Of a stretch of DNA of 23,289 nucleotides, positions 21,279-23,289 are shown in pieces. Both the position numbers and the translations under genes were made by a program. The number at the start of each line of letters is the position of its first letter. Position 1 is the stretch's first letter. A model generated the notes under the pieces. It did not search any database and was not told where the DNA came from. It saw nothing but the letters and a program-made list of their open reading frames with translations. Origin of the DNA: a virus; the IMG/VR virus record IMGVR_UViG_3300046804_001501, positions 1-23,289 of that record; one strand, given 5' to 3'.

Positions 21279-21533
21279 TTACGCACGAAACGAACTGTAA
21301 TTGCGAATCTTGCTTTGCCGATTGGTATTGTATTGCACAAACTCAATCGTCTTACCAGCCTTTCGCAGTGCACTGATAAACAAATTAGCGTCAAGATCTT
21401 CCTCAAGAAAGACACGATCGTTTCGCTGATAAGAATATGTCGAAACTTCTTTCAGATCAACATACTTCGCCAGAGTCTTGCGACTCACCGAAAGCCAACC
21501 ATGACCAGGATCAGAATAAAAATAGAGTTTCAT
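21279..21533 (-). CDS. Conserved small phage protein (MKLYFYSDPGHGWL family)
   Basis: An 84-residue protein: MKLYFYSDPGHGWLSVSRKT, VSTYSYQRNDRVFLEEDLDA, FISALRKAGKTIEF and a basic NRQSKIRNYSSF end. I recognise this as a family found across many phages and some plasmids, without known function. The start at 21533 overlaps the preceding stop (TGATG) and begins the conserved region; an upstream in-frame ATG lies within the previous gene. Confidence 0.82.
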   Translation of the reverse strand: MKLYFYSDPGHGWLSVSRKTLAKYVDLKEVSTYSYQRNDRVFLEEDLDANLFISALRKAGKTIEFVQYNTNRQSKIRNYSSFRA

Positions 21534-21730
21534 CAGTAAATATCCACCAGCGTTATAATCTTGCCACCACACGCAGGTGACGACACCATCAACTTCGCAT
21601 TGCGCTCAATGGCGCGTTGCGCGTTCACCAGAGTCTTATAATATCGACCCTGTTCAGCCCACAGATAACGGTCGACCTTGTTGGTCTTGCCGTCGCCTAT
21701 GGGGTAAATCGTAGCGCGAATCTTTATCAT
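21533..21730 (-). CDS. 65-residue phage protein, function unknown
   Basis: A small basic protein beginning MIKIRATIYPIGDGKTNKVD, with ALWAEQGRYYKTL-like helix content and one cysteine. No family recognised. A -10 box lies 6 nt before its ATG with no Shine-Dalgarno sequence, so its mRNA may be leaderless. It is coupled to the next gene by TGATG. Confidence 0.65.
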   Translation of the reverse strand: MIKIRATIYPIGDGKTNKVDRYLWAEQGRYYKTLVNAQRAIERNAKLMVSSPACGGKIITLVDIY

Positions 21731-21736
21731 ACAACA

Positions 21737-21765
21737 ATTATACCGCGAAGCAAGAAAAAGGGCAA
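21737..21765 (-). promoter_or_regulatory. Sigma-70-type promoter placing +1 on a start codon
   Basis: TTGCCC (21765-21760), 17-nt spacer, TATAAT (21742-21737) on the minus strand. The next ATG begins 7 nt after the -10, where +1 is expected. The -35 overlaps the upstream terminator stem. Confidence 0.6.
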
Positions 21766-21783
21766 GGAGAAAAACTCCTTGCC
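21751..21783 (-). terminator. Rho-independent terminator after the coiled-coil gene
   Basis: Minus strand: GGCAAGGAG, TTTTT loop, CTCCTTGCC, then CTTTTTCTTG. The 9-bp stem is perfect. Confidence 0.9.
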
Positions 21784-21793
21784 CATCAAGGAC

Positions 21794-22168
21794 TTACGCA
21801 TTCAGCGCAGCAATTTCTTCAGCGGTATAGACCTTCACAGGACCAGCAGCACGCTGGTTCTTACGGATCTGCTTCGGCGCATTCGCCTTATCGCGCAGAG
21901 CCTGGAGTCGCGCTTCCGCTTTCGCAATCCGCGCAGCAACCTTCTCCGCACGCTTCGCATCACGCTGCTCCTTCGCCAAACGACGCGCATCAGCCTTCAC
22001 GACGCGACGAATCTTGGCTTCCTCGCGAAGTTTCTCGCGCAGTTCCTTCTGCCGCTTTCGCGAAGTCTTCACCGACTCACGCAGACCCTTGATCGTATCG
22101 AGATTAATCTTCATCGTCGAACGCTCAGCAGCGAGGACAGTACGCATTTCTCTAATCGAAAGACCCAT
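21794..22168 (-). CDS. Highly basic coiled-coil protein, function unknown
   Basis: A 124-residue protein. Residues 20-90 are almost all Lys, Arg, Glu, Ala and Gln in a heptad-like helix, with RKRQKELREKLREEAKIRR as an example; the end (KVYTAEEIAALNA) is acidic. It has many CGC codons and higher GC than neighbours, which also produces long antisense frames. It could bind nucleic acid or be an early host-takeover protein. The ATG follows GGAAGGA. It is monocistronic between its own promoter and terminator. Confidence 0.7.
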   Translation of the reverse strand: MGLSIREMRTVLAAERSTMKINLDTIKGLRESVKTSRKRQKELREKLREEAKIRRVVKADARRLAKEQRDAKRAEKVAARIAKAEARLQALRDKANAPKQIRKNQRAAGPVKVYTAEEIAALNA

Positions 22169-22222
22169 AATAAAATTTCCTTCCTATTTCGGGCGGGAAC
22201 CAATTTCCCATCCCATAAGACT

Positions 22223-22251
22223 ATTATCGCTGAAATGGTCTAAAATAGCAA
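22223..22251 (-). promoter_or_regulatory. Sigma-70-type promoter for the coiled-coil gene
   Basis: TTGCTA (22251-22246), 17-nt spacer, GATAAT (22228-22223) on the minus strand, about 55 nt before the ATG. Confidence 0.6.
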
Positions 22252-22302
22252 GAATAAAAACTCTAATAAAATCAATAACTTGCACAGGGTCTGTAAAACC
22301 TC

Positions 22303-22319
22303 CTGCAATCCTATTGCAG
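22303..22319. terminator. 7-bp inverted repeat after the glycosyltransferase gene
   Basis: CTGCAAT-CCT-ATTGCAG, a perfect stem with a 3-nt loop in the gap between the glycosyltransferase and the coiled-coil gene. On the minus strand GGAGGTTTT follows, so it might be a weak terminator. The surrounding 22285-22375 stretch has no gene or tRNA that I can see. Confidence 0.4.
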
Positions 22320-22378
22320 CGGGTCGGTCTGGGGGGTCTACTAGCCTACCTGTTAAAGTCCAGAACGGCTGCAATGGG

Positions 22379-23158
22379 CTATTCGTTATTGGTTTTTGCT
22401 GAATCGTTGTTTAGAAGATAATCTGGTATTTCTAAATTGTTTTCTTGAATGAATGCAATCTGGTGATTTCTAAAATTTTCTAAATTTTCGTTGTTCCAAT
22501 ATTCATCACTTTGTTGGTATTCCGCACCCATTCCAATTTTGCTTGCAATGAACCATGGCGTGTTAAAAAACACATTCATCATTTTATAATTCTTTCTGCC
22601 AACAAATTTTTGTGTATTATAGATCCAATTATCACCATAATAAATTTTAAACGGATCTGGGATTTTTATCCAATTTTCTTTGTGTATGAAAAAAATTGTT
22701 CCACCACCAACTGGTGTCCCATAAACACCAAACTCATTAATTGATATGTCGCCAGAAATAATAATATTCTCAATATTCTCTATCTTATCAAAATTGTTAT
22801 TCAATGCATTAAAATAATCAAACTTAATTTCAATTCCAAGAACACCAATTTCTTTCGTAACAAATTTATCTGCTTCTAAAAATACACGAAGATCAATTAA
22901 AATGTCATCACTCAATATGCAAAGGATATCATGTTTTGCGATATCCACGCCCATGTTCCATGCAGGATTCACAAAAATGTTTTCCTGCATAATGTGATGT
23001 TTAATCTTAGAGTGTTCTAAGATCTTATGCTTTGGTGCAAGTTTATTATTGTTATCAATTAGAATTACTTCGCCGATAACAGGCAGTTCAACTAGATTAG
23101 AGAGGAAATTAGTAAATGGTTTGAATCCCCAACAAACGGGAACAATAACTGAGATCAA
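22379..23158 (-). CDS. Family 2-like glycosyltransferase
   Basis: A 259-residue GT-A protein: an N-terminal ISVIVPVCWGF strand, EVILIDNN, NPAWNMGVDIAKHDILCILS with the metal-binding SDD (Asp84-Asp85), and a GGTIFFIHKENW acceptor-side segment. It probably glycosylates phage DNA, a virion protein or a host surface sugar; the acceptor cannot be read from the sequence. The start is TTG (23158-23156), with GGAG 6 nt upstream overlapping the end of the glutaredoxin gene; no ATG is better placed. Confidence 0.85.
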   Translation of the reverse strand: MISVIVPVCWGFKPFTNFLSNLVELPVIGEVILIDNNNKLAPKHKILEHSKIKHHIMQENIFVNPAWNMGVDIAKHDILCILSDDILIDLRVFLEADKFVTKEIGVLGIEIKFDYFNALNNNFDKIENIENIIISGDISINEFGVYGTPVGGGTIFFIHKENWIKIPDPFKIYYGDNWIYNTQKFVGRKNYKMMNVFFNTPWFIASKIGMGAEYQQSDEYWNNENLENFRNHQIAFIQENNLEIPDYLLNNDSAKTNNE

Positions 23159-23160
23159 TT

Positions 23161-23289
23161 TTAATCTCCAAGATATTTAATTAATTCGTCGCATCCACCA
23201 ATATACTTATCATCTACAAAAATTTGTGGAACAGACTTCGCTGTTGGAACAGATTCCAGAAGCTGCTCTTTTGTATAATCTAAACCAAT
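23161..23289 (-). CDS. Glutaredoxin, C-terminal part only
   Basis: 42 codons run in from the right edge to TAA 23163-23161. KSVPQIFVDDKYIGGCDELI contains the cis-proline SVP/TVP motif and the GG-C/S-DEL glutathione-binding loop of glutaredoxins. The N-terminus with the CPxC active site lies outside the window. Phage glutaredoxins usually feed electrons to ribonucleotide reductase. Confidence 0.88.
   Translation of the reverse strand: MGLDYTKEQLLESVPTAKSVPQIFVDDKYIGGCDELIKYLGD

Noticed and set aside
21617-22243. A 208-codon plus-strand frame
   Set aside because: It is antisense to the basic coiled-coil gene; its length comes from that gene's Arg/Ala codon bias. It has no ribosome site or recognisable domain and crosses a terminator.
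22260-22380. Possible tRNA or second small RNA gene
   Set aside because: No T-loop (GGTTCRA), anticodon arm or acceptor pairing could be assembled on either strand.
1-23289. CRISPR arrays, insertion sequences, integrase or attachment sites
   Set aside because: No spaced direct repeats, transposase, integrase or terminal inverted repeats were seen.

Overview
The window is a piece of a T4-like (Straboviridae-related, marine/freshwater type) myovirus genome. The evidence is direct: recognisable homologues of T4 gp5, gp27, gp53, gp48, gp4, a gp19/gp54-type tube protein, gp26, gp51, gp32, gp59 and gp33, together with genes typical of environmental T4-like phages (phoH, a PD-(D/E)XK nuclease, an HAD phosphatase, glutaredoxin). 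The DNA is AT-rich, genes are tightly packed, and neighbours are often coupled through TAATG or ATGA stop/start overlaps. The host cannot be named. Features that look acquired (permuted tmRNA, AhpC/AhpD, GuaC, a glycine-zipper envelope protein) suggest a proteobacterium.

Layout. (1) 1-6350, minus strand: baseplate operon gp48 - gp53 - gp27-like hub - gp5-like hub/spike; gp5 runs off the left edge. (2) 6373-10375, plus strand, divergent from gp48 across 22 nt: gp4 head completion, an unassigned structural gene, a gp54-like tube initiator, gp26, a gp51-like segment reachable by a canonical -1 slippery heptamer, and a 427-aa structural protein in the tape-measure position. (3) 10381-13247, minus: guaC - gp33 - gp59 - gp32, which keeps the T4 33-59-32 order and ends in a CUUCGG-loop terminator. 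(4) 13249-15596, minus: ahpC - ahpD - CDGSH-like 52-aa protein - 31-aa membrane peptide - circularly permuted tmRNA - membrane-anchored SleB-type hydrolase, behind a near-consensus sigma-70 promoter. (5) 15703-20702, minus: DUF262-HNH protein, small conserved phage genes, HAD phosphatase, phoH, MGME1-like nuclease and a secreted glycine-zipper protein. (6) 20799-23289, minus: small early-type genes with sigma-70-like promoters and two strong terminators, a GT2 glycosyltransferase and a truncated glutaredoxin.

The most notable system is the phage tmRNA at about 13914-14225. The CCA-bearing acceptor half lies upstream of the half carrying the tag, separated by a 51-nt hairpin spacer, which is the layout of the two-piece tmRNAs of alphaproteobacteria, some betaproteobacteria and some cyanobacteria. 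It has a 7-bp acceptor stem with the G3.U alanine identity pair, a T-arm, an encoded CCA, a tag reading ANDDVYEMALAA-stop, and an H-type pseudoknot after the tag. Other notable points are the gp26/gp51 frameshift site, a short I-x-V-x-G repeat shared by three baseplate/tail proteins, and a peptidase-like gp5 C-terminal domain whose catalytic cysteine is alanine.
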